Shown here in pieces: positions 1-5,752 of a DNA stretch of 5,932 bases. Position 1 is the stretch's first letter. Every line of letters starts with the position of its first letter. Source of the DNA: Bacteriovoracaceae bacterium. GTDB taxonomy: Bacteria; Bdellovibrionota; Bacteriovoracia; Bacteriovoracales; Bacteriovoracaceae. The stretch lies in contig SKIL01000130.1 of assembly GCA_007116425.1 (NCBI GenBank), positions 1 through 5,932 of the forward strand. Reading direction: 5' to 3'. The position numbers and the translations under genes are program-made. The notes below the pieces were generated by a model. That model saw only the letters and a program-made list of their open reading frames with translations. It had not been told where the DNA came from and did not search any database.

Positions 1-1039
1 GGTTAATTTTTTGAAGAGAAGGGAGTTTTTCTCGCATCTCAATGAGCGGAGATAAGTCTTTTATTAAGCGCGAAGATAGATCGATCTCTGTGATGGTCTG
101 TAAATTCTGACCTTGAGTAAGTTCTTGTAGAACATTGAGAGTGTGTTGTTGGTCGAAGGTTTGGCGGCATAAAGGATCTTGCTTATCTTCTGAGAAACCT
201 TCTGATACGTCTGATGAAATAACTTGATCAATCCAGCACTGAGCGTGAACAAGGCGTGAGTAGAAGTTAAGTGAGTGATCGCCGCCGCACGGGCCTTGAA
301 TTCGGCTGGCCACACCGACTTGTATCAAGTCATTGTTTTTTGTTCGTGCAAATAGAGGTCCACCACTGTCACCGAGACATGCACTTTTTCCTGGAGAGTT
401 TAAGATCACCTCAGTTGATGAAAGTCTTTGAATATTAAGTTTGGCCGCATGTCGTTCGCCAACCTGATGAGAGGTCGGTGCCATAAAGCCGCCGCCTAAA
501 ACATTTTCTCGGTAACCATAACCGACGAGTTTGGCCTTTGCTTGATTGGCCAAAAGATCGTGTTCTAAAAGTTCACTCTTTGCTAGTGCAACCGGCCTTA
601 TATCATTGACCGTTTCTTCTAACTTGAGAATGGCCAGATCAAAATTTCCTCTAAAGCCGTTGGCCTCATACAGGGGATGGATTGAGTAAGAGCTAAAGCT
701 TACGCCTGTTTGATCAAGGTTTGGTATGGCAAAAAAGTGGCCTTGTACTTTTTCTAAAAAATCATCAAAATGGCCGGGCATCTCTTCTGAAAGGATACAA
801 TGGGCCGCAGTTAAAACGTGTTGGGGAGAAATGAGGGTGGCACTGCAAAGAGTTTTTCCCTCATAACTAAGCATTAAGGTGTGATTAAACTCCTCTGAAT
901 TGTCGAGCAGTTCACCTCCGACTACTTCTGAGGAGATGAGCTCATGCTCTTGCTTTAGAAGCTGGTCTATCTTGTCTGAGTGGCAGGAACAGAGAGCGGC
1001 AACAGAAATAAGTCCAACAAAAAAGTGTATGATTTTCAT
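1..1039 (-). CDS. Trypsin-family (S1) serine protease with C-terminal leucine-rich repeats, predicted lipoprotein; 3' end outside window
   Basis: The reading frame starts at ATG 1039-1037 and stays open to the window edge, giving 346 residues. Residues 1-19 form a signal peptide ending L-C-S-C19, a passable lipobox, so membrane anchoring is likely. The mature protease N-terminus is the classic VVGG at 39-42. The catalytic triad is visible: His80 in LTAAHC, Asp134 in FDLAIL, and Ser225 in GDSGGP. Cys65/Cys81 and Cys221/Cys251 fit conserved disulfides. The protease domain ends near residue 274. After a linker, residues 313-332 fit the leucine-rich repeat pattern LxxIxxIxLxxxxIxxLxxL and the next repeat begins at 339. 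The full protein is therefore probably a secreted protease with an LRR binding module. The S1-pocket residue (six before Ser225) is Ser219 rather than Asp, so Lys/Arg specificity is not expected. No clear Shine-Dalgarno precedes the start, but this is the only start giving the signal peptide. Confidence 0.9.
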   Translation of the reverse strand, partial: MKIIHFFVGLISVAALCSCHSDKIDQLLKQEHELISSEVVGGELLDNSEEFNHTLMLSYEGKTLCSATLISPQHVLTAAHCILSEEMPGHFDDFLEKVQGHFFAIPNLDQTGVSFSSYSIHPLYEANGFRGNFDLAILKLEETVNDIRPVALAKSELLEHDLLANQAKAKLVGYGYRENVLGGGFMAPTSHQVGERHAAKLNIQRLSSTEVILNSPGKSACLGDSGGPLFARTKNNDLIQVGVASRIQGPCGGDHSLNFYSRLVHAQCWIDQVISSDVSEGFSEDKQDPLCRQTFDQQHTLNVLQELTQGQNLQTITEIDLSSRLIKDLSPLIEMREKLPSLQKIN

Positions 1040-1135
1040 CGGCGAGTTTTATCAGCTTTTTGGTTCTGGCGCATTTTGCTTGTGAATTTTACATAGATCA
1101 TAAATTTCTTACTTAAGTGTCTGCATTTATTCATT

Positions 1136-1187
1136 TTAAAGAATTAAATTAAAGAATGATTGAAAAGCCTTGTGTTGTATTCATAAT
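1136..1187 (+). promoter_or_regulatory. Predicted sigma70-type promoter of the RRM gene
   Basis: A TTGAAA box at 1160-1165 and a CATAAT box at 1182-1187 are separated by 16 bp, matching the consensus at 4/6 and 5/6 positions. The tract just upstream is very AT-rich and holds a 9-bp direct repeat, TTAAAGAAT, at 1136-1144 and 1149-1157, which could act as an UP element. Transcription would begin near 1194, leaving a leader of about 120 nt before the RRM gene. This is prediction from sequence only. Confidence 0.5.
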
Positions 1188-1251
1188 GGCCGTACTGTGA
1201 AAGTATATCTGTTTTTGTATTTTAGTTAGAACTCGACACTCTTTTCTTAAA

Positions 1252-1294
1252 ATCCCAAACAATTATTTACTTTTCAGCCCTCTTTAATTGGGAT
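1252..1294 (+). promoter_or_regulatory. Bulged stem-loop in the RRM gene leader
   Basis: ATCCC (1252-1256) and AATTA (1261-1265), separated by a 4-nt bulge, pair with TAATT (1285-1289) and GGGAT (1290-1294). This gives ten base pairs around a 19-nt pyrimidine-rich loop. The stem ends 11 nt before the GGAG ribosome binding site. Small bacterial RRM proteins are often cold-regulated, so a post-transcriptional role for the leader is conceivable, but that is inference. Confidence 0.35.
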
Positions 1295-1305
1295 GACTTT
1301 GCATT

Positions 1306-1309
1306 GGAG
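1306..1309 (+). promoter_or_regulatory. Ribosome binding site that fixes the RRM gene start
   Basis: GGAG lies 6 nt before ATG 1316. It overlaps an in-frame TTG at 1304, so that upstream start is unlikely. The resulting N-terminus MSNKIYVGNL is the usual one for small bacterial RRM proteins. Confidence 0.8.
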
Positions 1310-1315
1310 CTATTT

Positions 1316-1573
1316 ATGAGTAACAAAATTTATGTCGGTAACCTAAGTTACAACCTTCAAGAAGCTAACCTAGAAGATGCTTTCGCAGCATTTGGAACGG
1401 TTCAATCTGCCAAAATTATTGTGGACAGAGACACAAACCGAAGCAAAGGTTTTGGTTTTATTGAAATGGCAACTTCTGCTGAAGCAGCAAGTGCTATCGA
1501 AGGTCTAAACGCTACAGAACTTGATGGGCGTCAGCTCAATGTTTCTGAAGCTAAGCCAATGGCGCGTAGATAA
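1316..1573 (+). CDS. Single-domain RRM RNA-binding protein
   Basis: This 85-residue protein consists of one RNA-recognition motif with almost no extension. RNP2 is IYVGNL at residues 5-10 and RNP1 is KGFGFIEM at 44-51, with the aromatic residues Tyr6, Phe46 and Phe48 that stack on RNA bases. The loop between them (VDRDTNRSKGFGF) and the end (ELDGRQLNVSEAKP) are typical of the family. The tail is short and basic (MARR), lacking the Gly-rich C-terminus of many cyanobacterial Rbp proteins. Such proteins bind single-stranded RNA in the cytoplasm and are often linked to cold adaptation, though their targets are mostly unknown. The gene is monocistronic, between its own promoter and a strong terminator, and diverges from the protease gene. 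The ATG at 1316 is chosen over TTG 1304 because of the GGAG site. Confidence 0.95.
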   Translation: MSNKIYVGNLSYNLQEANLEDAFAAFGTVQSAKIIVDRDTNRSKGFGFIEMATSAEAASAIEGLNATELDGRQLNVSEAKPMARR

Positions 1574-1582
1574 GAAATTGGT

Positions 1583-1615
1583 GCCAGCAGACTTATCCCT
1601 GCTGGCCTTTTTTTT
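1583..1615 (+). terminator. Rho-independent terminator of the RRM gene
   Basis: GCCAGCAG (1583-1590) pairs perfectly with CTGCTGGC (1599-1606) around an 8-nt loop. After one C comes a run of eight T (1608-1615). It starts 10 nt after the RRM stop codon. The flank on the opposite strand has no matching T run, so it should work only for rightward transcription. Confidence 0.92.
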
Positions 1616-1620
1616 GAGCT

Positions 1621-2265
1621 TTAATCAAGGTTTAAAAAAGGTTGCTCTTTTACTTCAAGATAACCACTATCACCTTGTCCATCAAAAACTCTGAGATATT
1701 GTTCAACGGAGTAGCTTTCAGCTTGATTTGGACACTCTGTAGATCCATTTTTAACAACTACCTTTATTCGCAAAAGCCTTTCAGCATTTTGCCATTGCCA
1801 CTCTGGGCCTTCATCAGTTTGGACTAATCTCCGTCCTCTTAGGCTAAGTGCCGGGTAGTCTGATACTCGTACACGCATTTCTTCATGAGTTTTTCCTAAG
1901 CTTTCCTGCGCTTTATCCCAGTCTGCCCACATCGGTGACAAGTGATTTTTTTCTTTATGGTCATACCAAACGTTGGCCTGCATACCTGTGGAGCGAAGTC
2001 CTGGAACGATGTAATCCGCCCACTCCCACCACTCGAGTTTGCATTGGCCATTGTTTTTATCTGGGGATAGTTCTGGATGCCAGCTCAGGTCGTAATATAA
2101 CTCAAAGGCATGACCCCAGCCCGTAGATGTGTCGACATGTGCGTCGCCAATATTTTCTCCAAACCATCGATTTACTAGCTGAGAATCATCTACACAGCAT
2201 GCGGCATTAGATATATTGGAACCAAGAGATAGCAAAGCACTAAGTGCAAAAAATGTTAAGTTCAT
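1621..2265 (-). CDS. Trp-rich secreted protein of unknown function
   Basis: I do not recognise a family for this 214-residue protein. Residues 1-21 form a signal peptide (hydrophobic core FFALSALLSL, cleavage likely after S-N-A21), so it is probably exported to the periplasm or beyond. The mature part has four Cys (23, 24, 75, 178), which could form two disulfides. It has eleven Trp, clustered in EWWEW (78-82), MWADW (112-116) and EWQW (155-158), a density common in carbohydrate- or surface-binding proteins but not diagnostic. There are no membrane segments after the signal. The ATG at 2265 is the only sensible start, because an in-frame TAA lies three codons upstream and later starts would destroy the signal peptide. 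No Shine-Dalgarno is visible, and the ATG lies within a perfect palindrome. The gene follows the hydrolase gene on the same strand after 122 bp, so co-transcription is possible. Confidence 0.8.
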   Translation of the reverse strand: MNLTFFALSALLSLGSNISNAACCVDDSQLVNRWFGENIGDAHVDTSTGWGHAFELYYDLSWHPELSPDKNNGQCKLEWWEWADYIVPGLRSTGMQANVWYDHKEKNHLSPMWADWDKAQESLGKTHEEMRVRVSDYPALSLRGRRLVQTDEGPEWQWQNAERLLRIKVVVKNGSTECPNQAESYSVEQYLRVFDGQGDSGYLEVKEQPFLNLD

Positions 2266-2282
2266 CAGATGAACTTAACATT
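2248..2282 (-). promoter_or_regulatory. Perfect 31-bp palindrome over the start codon, with adjoining T tract
   Basis: The arms AATGTTAAGTTCATC (2252-2266) and its exact reverse complement (2268-2282) surround a single base. In leftward RNA this folds as 14 bp with the triloop CUG. The start codon of the secreted-protein gene forms the first three bases of the 3' arm, and six U (opposite 2248-2253) follow directly. It therefore looks like an intrinsic terminator or attenuator, a start-codon-sequestering hairpin, or a repressor operator. Sequence alone does not decide which. Confidence 0.7.
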
Positions 2283-2353
2283 GATGGCCGAAAATGGAGG
2301 ATGGTCTGTAAAAAAAACAATCGGTGTAAGAAAAGATTCTCAACTTACCAAGT

Positions 2354-2377
2354 AGGGCAGAGCTTTCACTCTGCCCT
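2354..2377 (-). terminator. GC-rich hairpin after the hydrolase gene, possible terminator
   Basis: AGGGCAGAG (2354-2362) and CTCTGCCCT (2369-2377) form a perfect 9-bp stem with a 6-nt loop, 10 bp past the hydrolase stop codon. There is no T run immediately after it in the leftward direction. The nearest is eight T opposite 2310-2317, about 36 nt away. It may terminate poorly, or protect the 3' end of the hydrolase mRNA from decay. Confidence 0.5.
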
Positions 2378-2387
2378 AAGGATGTTC

Positions 2388-4301
2388 TTATCTTCCGAGG
2401 ACGTTTTGGGCAATTTCAGAAGTGAGGTCACGAAATCCATCCCCATTGCGATTGTTGATCATGACCGCAATAACGAGATCATGGTCTGGGTAAACTCGGA
2501 TATAACTTCTGGAGCCACGTTGGCGTCCACCTTTGCCGTACCATGATGCTCTCGCATCAGAGTCATACCCGTGATCCCAACCGTAACCGTAGTTTCTAGC
2601 ATTGTCTGGACGTCTAGTCATTGTTCGGACGTCGTCTTCTGAAAGAATTTTTCCAGCGTTCAGAAGTTTTCCAAAGCGTGCGAGATCGACAACAGAGCTC
2701 TCCATTCCACCACCAGCGTATTTCCAGCTGAGATTATCTCTCGAGACAGGGTTTCCACTTGTGTTGTAAATTTGTGCTCGATCAAAGTTTTCGAAATTCG
2801 AGCTTGCTTGATTCTCACATCCCATTGTTGGAAGATTATGAGGTCTTGAGATTGATAAGTTAATCATATTGCAAAAACTCAATCGTGTGGCCCTCTCTGC
2901 TGCGGCCGCAAAAATAGTATAGGCATGAGTTGAGTAATTATATCTTCCCGACTCGAGATCATCATTTTGAAAGAGATCCACTGCAGGCCTGGCGCGATTA
3001 AACTGAGTTTGACCAAATTGGGATGGCTCACTTTGATCGTCATCACTATCAAAATAATGACGAACCATACTTCTATTTGTGAGAGTGTCTCCTACGGTAT
3101 AATCATGTTTTGTGGGGAGGGAAGGAACAAGAGTTCTGATGTGGGCATCCAAATCAAGAAAACCTCGGTCTTGTAATAAAAAGCCGAGAGTTCCACTGAT
3201 GGCCTTAGCAATACTTGCAGTTCGGTAGATCGTTCCACCGTGAGCATCGGCATTCTGTTGTTTGTTTTGTTTTCCAAAGCCTTGTACGAATTTGAATTCA
3301 CCCTCATGAACCACGGCAACGGACATCCCCACTGCAAAGTTCTCTTCATCTCTGAGCCAATTATTGACTTCTCTAATTGTTGAGCTTCGGTTAGGCCAAT
3401 CAAGGCGTGCACTTTTATCTTCAACCCAAACTCCCGCATAGCGCACGCCACTTCCGGTTTCATAGACTTCGAGATCTTCAAGACGATATCCGCGATCGGT
3501 AAAACGGTTATTCCAATTATAAAAACTTCTCTCTGTCATATTTCGGCGGGCAAGCCATCTCGGGTTTCCATTTCTTCGGTCGTTTACCCAGATTGTAGCA
3601 AAGTATTGATTTCCTCCTTTCATATAACTATTTGTATCGAGCAGGCGATAGCCTCTGTTTCGAAATTCTTGGAAGTGATCTCCAAAATCGGAGAGAGCAA
3701 TATTGCGACGAACAGACCATTGAAGGTTGTCTTTGTTTTCAACCCAAACGCCGGACCAATAAATGGAACCATTTATTTCGTAGGCATCGACATCGATGGG
3801 CATAAGATTTCTTTGATCGCGATAGTCGCGCAATCTTTCACTATAGCGCGAGCTGGTCATATTGCGGTTACTGGCCCAGTCGTAATTTTCACGATTTTGC
3901 ACCCAGATCCCGGCGTAGTATTGAGTTTTTCGAAAGCGCCCTTTTGTATAGCTTTCTTGATCGATGAGACGAAAGCCACGCTCTCGGTAGTCTTGCCATC
4001 TTTCATTAAATTGATCACTCGTGAGTTTTGTGTGAATCGCCCAGGCCCTTCCGTCTGTATTTTTTCGCATAACCAGAGCGTAGGTTCTTTCACTCGAGTC
4101 ACCTAAAATTTCCACGTCAATCGGGCGGTATCCTTTGTCCTTATATTTGCTAAGAACTTCGTTATACTCACTTGGACTCATCTCACGAAAGCTTACAAGG
4201 TCTGTTTGCTCGCGTGGAGAGTCGAGAGTATCTGCCATTAGAGAAAAACTAGCGAAAGCGCTCAAAACCCAGCAACACCACATACACTTTTTAAAACTCA
4301 T
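2388..4301 (-). CDS. Exported serine hydrolase: five tandem repeats plus beta-lactamase-fold domain (polyglycine hydrolase-like)
   Basis: This 637-residue protein has a signal peptide (1-23, cleavage after L-M-A), five repeats of 52-55 residues (38-304), and a serine beta-lactamase/transpeptidase-fold domain (about 308-637). The nucleophile motif is S363-I-A-K366. The second motif is Y456-S-T458, with Thr in place of the usual Asn of YxN, a variant I recall from LACTB-like proteins. The third motif is K590-G-G. AGGGMESS (529-536) is also typical of the fold. Repeats of this type (a bacterial tandem repeat domain, BTRD1-like) before such a domain resemble fungal polyglycine hydrolases, which cut Gly-rich linkers. 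Peptidase, esterase or D-amino-acid peptidase activity is equally possible, and antibiotic resistance is not implied. An acidic insert (418-426) follows the region equivalent to the usual HTSG loop. AGGAGG lies 4 nt upstream of the ATG, giving a firm start. The gene diverges from the helix-turn-helix gene. Confidence 0.9.
   Translation of the reverse strand: MSFKKCMWCCWVLSAFASFSLMADTLDSPREQTDLVSFREMSPSEYNEVLSKYKDKGYRPIDVEILGDSSERTYALVMRKNTDGRAWAIHTKLTSDQFNERWQDYRERGFRLIDQESYTKGRFRKTQYYAGIWVQNRENYDWASNRNMTSSRYSERLRDYRDQRNLMPIDVDAYEINGSIYWSGVWVENKDNLQWSVRRNIALSDFGDHFQEFRNRGYRLLDTNSYMKGGNQYFATIWVNDRRNGNPRWLARRNMTERSFYNWNNRFTDRGYRLEDLEVYETGSGVRYAGVWVEDKSARLDWPNRSSTIREVNNWLRDEENFAVGMSVAVVHEGEFKFVQGFGKQNKQQNADAHGGTIYRTASIAKAISGTLGFLLQDRGFLDLDAHIRTLVPSLPTKHDYTVGDTLTNRSMVRHYFDSDDDQSEPSQFGQTQFNRARPAVDLFQNDDLESGRYNYSTHAYTIFAAAAERATRLSFCNMINLSISRPHNLPTMGCENQASSNFENFDRAQIYNTSGNPVSRDNLSWKYAGGGMESSVVDLARFGKLLNAGKILSEDDVRTMTRRPDNARNYGYGWDHGYDSDARASWYGKGGRQRGSRSYIRVYPDHDLVIAVMINNRNGDGFRDLTSEIAQNVLGR
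3390..4190 (-). repeat. Five protein-coding tandem repeats of about 53 codons
   Basis: Residues 38-89, 90-144, 145-197, 198-251 and 252-304 of the hydrolase each follow one pattern: a short start such as RRNMT, a helix with aromatic residues, GYRLxDxxxY, a strand ending xxGVWVE, and a closing Trp. The third copy has lost the conserved GYR (NLMPIDVDAY), and the first is the most diverged (YALVMRK in place of YAGVWVE). The copies differ at DNA level, so the repeat array is old. Confidence 0.85.
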
Positions 4302-4305
4302 CTAA

Positions 4306-4311
4306 CCTCCT
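4306..4311 (-). promoter_or_regulatory. Strong Shine-Dalgarno of the hydrolase gene
   Basis: A perfect AGGAGG on the minus strand lies 4 nt before ATG 4301. It is the best ribosome binding site in the window and confirms the start that gives the signal peptide. Confidence 0.85.
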
Positions 4312-4327
4312 GAAAGTTTGTAATTCG

Positions 4328-4425
4328 TTTCATCTCCTTATTCCTTGGTAACAACCATAAAAACTTCTGTAAATACCAGATGTTTAACGCAAAGTCTCAT
4401 TCATTTGCATAGTAAGGAGATGAAA
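4328..4425. repeat. Perfect 13-bp inverted repeat in the divergent spacer
   Basis: TTTCATCTCCTTA at 4328-4340 is the exact reverse complement of TAAGGAGATGAAA at 4413-4425, with 72 bp between. Read outward, both divergent transcripts could carry the same 13-mer in their leaders if their promoters lie between the copies. It could be a paired regulator binding site or a shared leader element. Confidence 0.6.
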
Positions 4426-4461
4426 GAAAAAAGTGAGGACCTGGTGTCAGCATGGAAATCT

Positions 4462-4516
4462 TACAATAATTTGTTTAGTGCTTGAGCGCCATGTCGATAT
4501 CGATTAGTTTGCACAT
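4462..4516 (+). promoter_or_regulatory. Weak promoter elements and palindrome before the helix-turn-helix gene
   Basis: TACAAT (4462-4467) is a 5/6 match to a -10 box but lacks a good -35. TTGAGC (4482-4487) and TAGTTT (4505-4510), 17 bp apart, are a weaker pair that would start transcription at about 4517, the first base of the start codon. That would make the mRNA leaderless, in keeping with the absence of a Shine-Dalgarno. The palindrome TCGATATCGA (4494-4503) lies in that spacer, where a repressor, perhaps the gene's own product, could bind. All assignments are tentative. Confidence 0.3.
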
Positions 4517-5323
4517 ATGAATGTTGAATTAATTGACGACAGAACGCCGTTAGCGATTGAGCTACGTAAGAGGATTCAGGCCTATAAGGCCAAGAACCCA
4601 CACCTTACAAGCTTTGATATTGCTAAACGCTTTGGTTTAGCTCCGGCAACCTTTCATCGTCTTGAAAATTCTGAAATTAAAAACCCAAGCTTTGAACAGG
4701 TTTCAAAAGTTTTGCGCGGAATTGGCTCTCAAAAAGAGCTCTATGGTTTTATTGAAAAACATTATCCGGATATTCTTCAGACGGTACGAAGTGAGTTGAG
4801 TCGGAATTTTGAGAAAGAGCAAGAGATGACTGACAAATTTCTTCGAGCAATGACCGACGAACGTGATGGAAAAGTTTTGCGTTATATTTCTTCTAAGAGA
4901 AAAAGCATAACTTACTCTGAAATTGAGCGAGTATTTGGAGAGAGTGGTTGTCGTTCGATTGAAAACCTTATTGAAAAAGGTGTCGTTGAGCTTGATGGTG
5001 ATCGAATTATTGTTGAAGAAACTTTTATGACAGCAAATAGAGAACTTGTTAAAGAGATGATCATCCAAGAGTTTAAAGAGTCCTATGATCTCTTCGGAGC
5101 TGCTAAGGGGGAAGCATTAAATTATATTCACTATTTAAACTCTTCAGTTGATGCCGAGAAAGTAATGCCTTTAATTGTGGATGAGTTACACAAGTATATT
5201 ACTAACATTAAAAATATAATATTTGATGAGAAAAATATGGGAGATACTCCGATTTGGGTAGCTTTTGGCTGCGACACTTTTGTCCCAAATAAATTAAGAA
5301 TACAAAAAATTAATAAAGAGTAA
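4517..5323 (+). CDS. Helix-turn-helix (XRE-like) transcriptional regulator
   Basis: This is a 268-residue cytoplasmic protein with no signal peptide. Residues 13-70 form an XRE/lambda-repressor-like DNA-binding domain: TSFDIAKRFGLAPATFHRLENSE (31-53) is the helix-turn-helix, followed by the usual PSFEQVSKVLRGIG. Residues 117-167 (start KVLRYISSKRKSITYSEI, end GVVELDGDRIIV) look like a second, winged helix unit. The rest is helical and acidic, without a ligand domain I recognise. Architecture and size recall the TIGR02147-like regulators common in Bdellovibrionota, but I cannot confirm membership. An in-frame TAG at 4505-4507 rules out a longer start, and no Shine-Dalgarno precedes ATG 4517, so a leaderless mRNA is possible. 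The stop codon is 3 bp before a secreted-protein gene, so the two are almost certainly co-transcribed. It may control this operon, the divergent hydrolase gene, or both. Confidence 0.85.
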   Translation: MNVELIDDRTPLAIELRKRIQAYKAKNPHLTSFDIAKRFGLAPATFHRLENSEIKNPSFEQVSKVLRGIGSQKELYGFIEKHYPDILQTVRSELSRNFEKEQEMTDKFLRAMTDERDGKVLRYISSKRKSITYSEIERVFGESGCRSIENLIEKGVVELDGDRIIVEETFMTANRELVKEMIIQEFKESYDLFGAAKGEALNYIHYLNSSVDAEKVMPLIVDELHKYITNIKNIIFDEKNMGDTPIWVAFGCDTFVPNKLRIQKINKE

Positions 5324-5326
5324 GTT

Positions 5327-5740
5327 ATGGTTTATTTAGTAGCTATTTTTACATTTTTTCAGATGCTTTTATTTTCGAGTATTAATGCTCAAACGACAGG
5401 AGGTGATCAGGGCGGATCATTTGGTTTTAATATCGACTCCAGAACAATCGGAAACCTCGAACGCCAAATCGAGCTAGATGGTTCTGATTTGTTGCGCAGA
5501 CAATTGAATTCTAATCGCAATGACCAGGTCGATTTAAGAAATATCGAATGGGACTGGGACCAAGTTAATCAAGAGGAAGAGCCTATGCTTAATGTCGATA
5601 TTCTTCTGAATTATCGTCATAGCGTGAATATTCCAAGAAATGAAATTGTTGAAATAACGTTGGCCGATGGCTCGGTTGTTTCGATTGAAGAGCTCGAAGA
5701 AAATATTCGAGAGCGGATACGTGAGATGTTAAGAAAATAA
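5327..5740 (+). CDS. Small secreted protein, family A copy 1, unknown function
   Basis: This 137-residue protein has a signal peptide (1-21, cleavage after I-N-A, mature end QTTGG) and a short Gly-rich linker. Next comes the block FNIDSRTIGNLERQIEL (34-50), which recurs almost unchanged in the next gene. The middle is polar and acidic (EWDWDQVNQEEE, 74-85). The end combines a likely beta-strand pair (EIVEITLADGSVVSI, 106-120) with a charged helix (121-137). I know no family for it. The start follows the regulator's stop codon by 3 bp, with AAAGAG 6 nt upstream as a modest ribosome binding site, so translational coupling is likely. With no Cys and no membrane segment after the signal, it is probably a soluble exported protein. 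Confidence 0.85.
   Translation: MVYLVAIFTFFQMLLFSSINAQTTGGDQGGSFGFNIDSRTIGNLERQIELDGSDLLRRQLNSNRNDQVDLRNIEWDWDQVNQEEEPMLNVDILLNYRHSVNIPRNEIVEITLADGSVVSIEELEENIRERIREMLRK
5426..5476 (+). repeat. Direct repeat, copy 1, in secreted-protein gene 1
   Basis: These 51 bp encode the shared block in the first secreted protein. They match 5882-5932 at 46 of 51 positions, including a 23-bp identical run starting at GACTCC. This indicates fairly recent duplication or gene conversion between the neighbouring genes. Confidence 0.9.
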
Positions 5741-5752
5741 TTCGAGATGTTT

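Noticed and set aside
64..315. An 83-codon minus-strand frame starting with GTG
   Set aside because: It overlaps the protease gene out of frame, and the protease frame carries the conserved residues and the LRR start.
1848..2126. A 92-codon open frame on the plus strand
   Set aside because: It is antisense to the Trp-rich secreted protein, which has a signal peptide and a coherent protein composition.
2388..3390. Possible antibiotic-resistance beta-lactamase
   Set aside because: The domain has the broad serine-hydrolase fold but Y-S-T instead of Y-x-N, and N-terminal repeats not seen in resistance enzymes.
3606..4106. A 166-codon open frame on the plus strand
   Set aside because: It lies antisense inside the repeat region of the hydrolase, lacks a convincing ribosome binding site and shows no domain.
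4298..4333. An 11-codon minus-strand frame (MKRITNFQEVR) whose TGA overlaps the hydrolase ATG
   Set aside because: It could be a coupled leader peptide, but its ribosome binding site also has zero spacing, and the hydrolase has its own excellent site.
4420..4485. A 21-codon frame starting MKEKSEDL upstream of the regulator gene
   Set aside because: GGAG abuts its ATG with no spacing, so initiation there is unlikely, and the frame differs from that of the regulator.
4703..5068. A 121-codon minus-strand frame
   Set aside because: It is antisense to the regulator gene, with a composition typical of a reversed AT-rich coding region.
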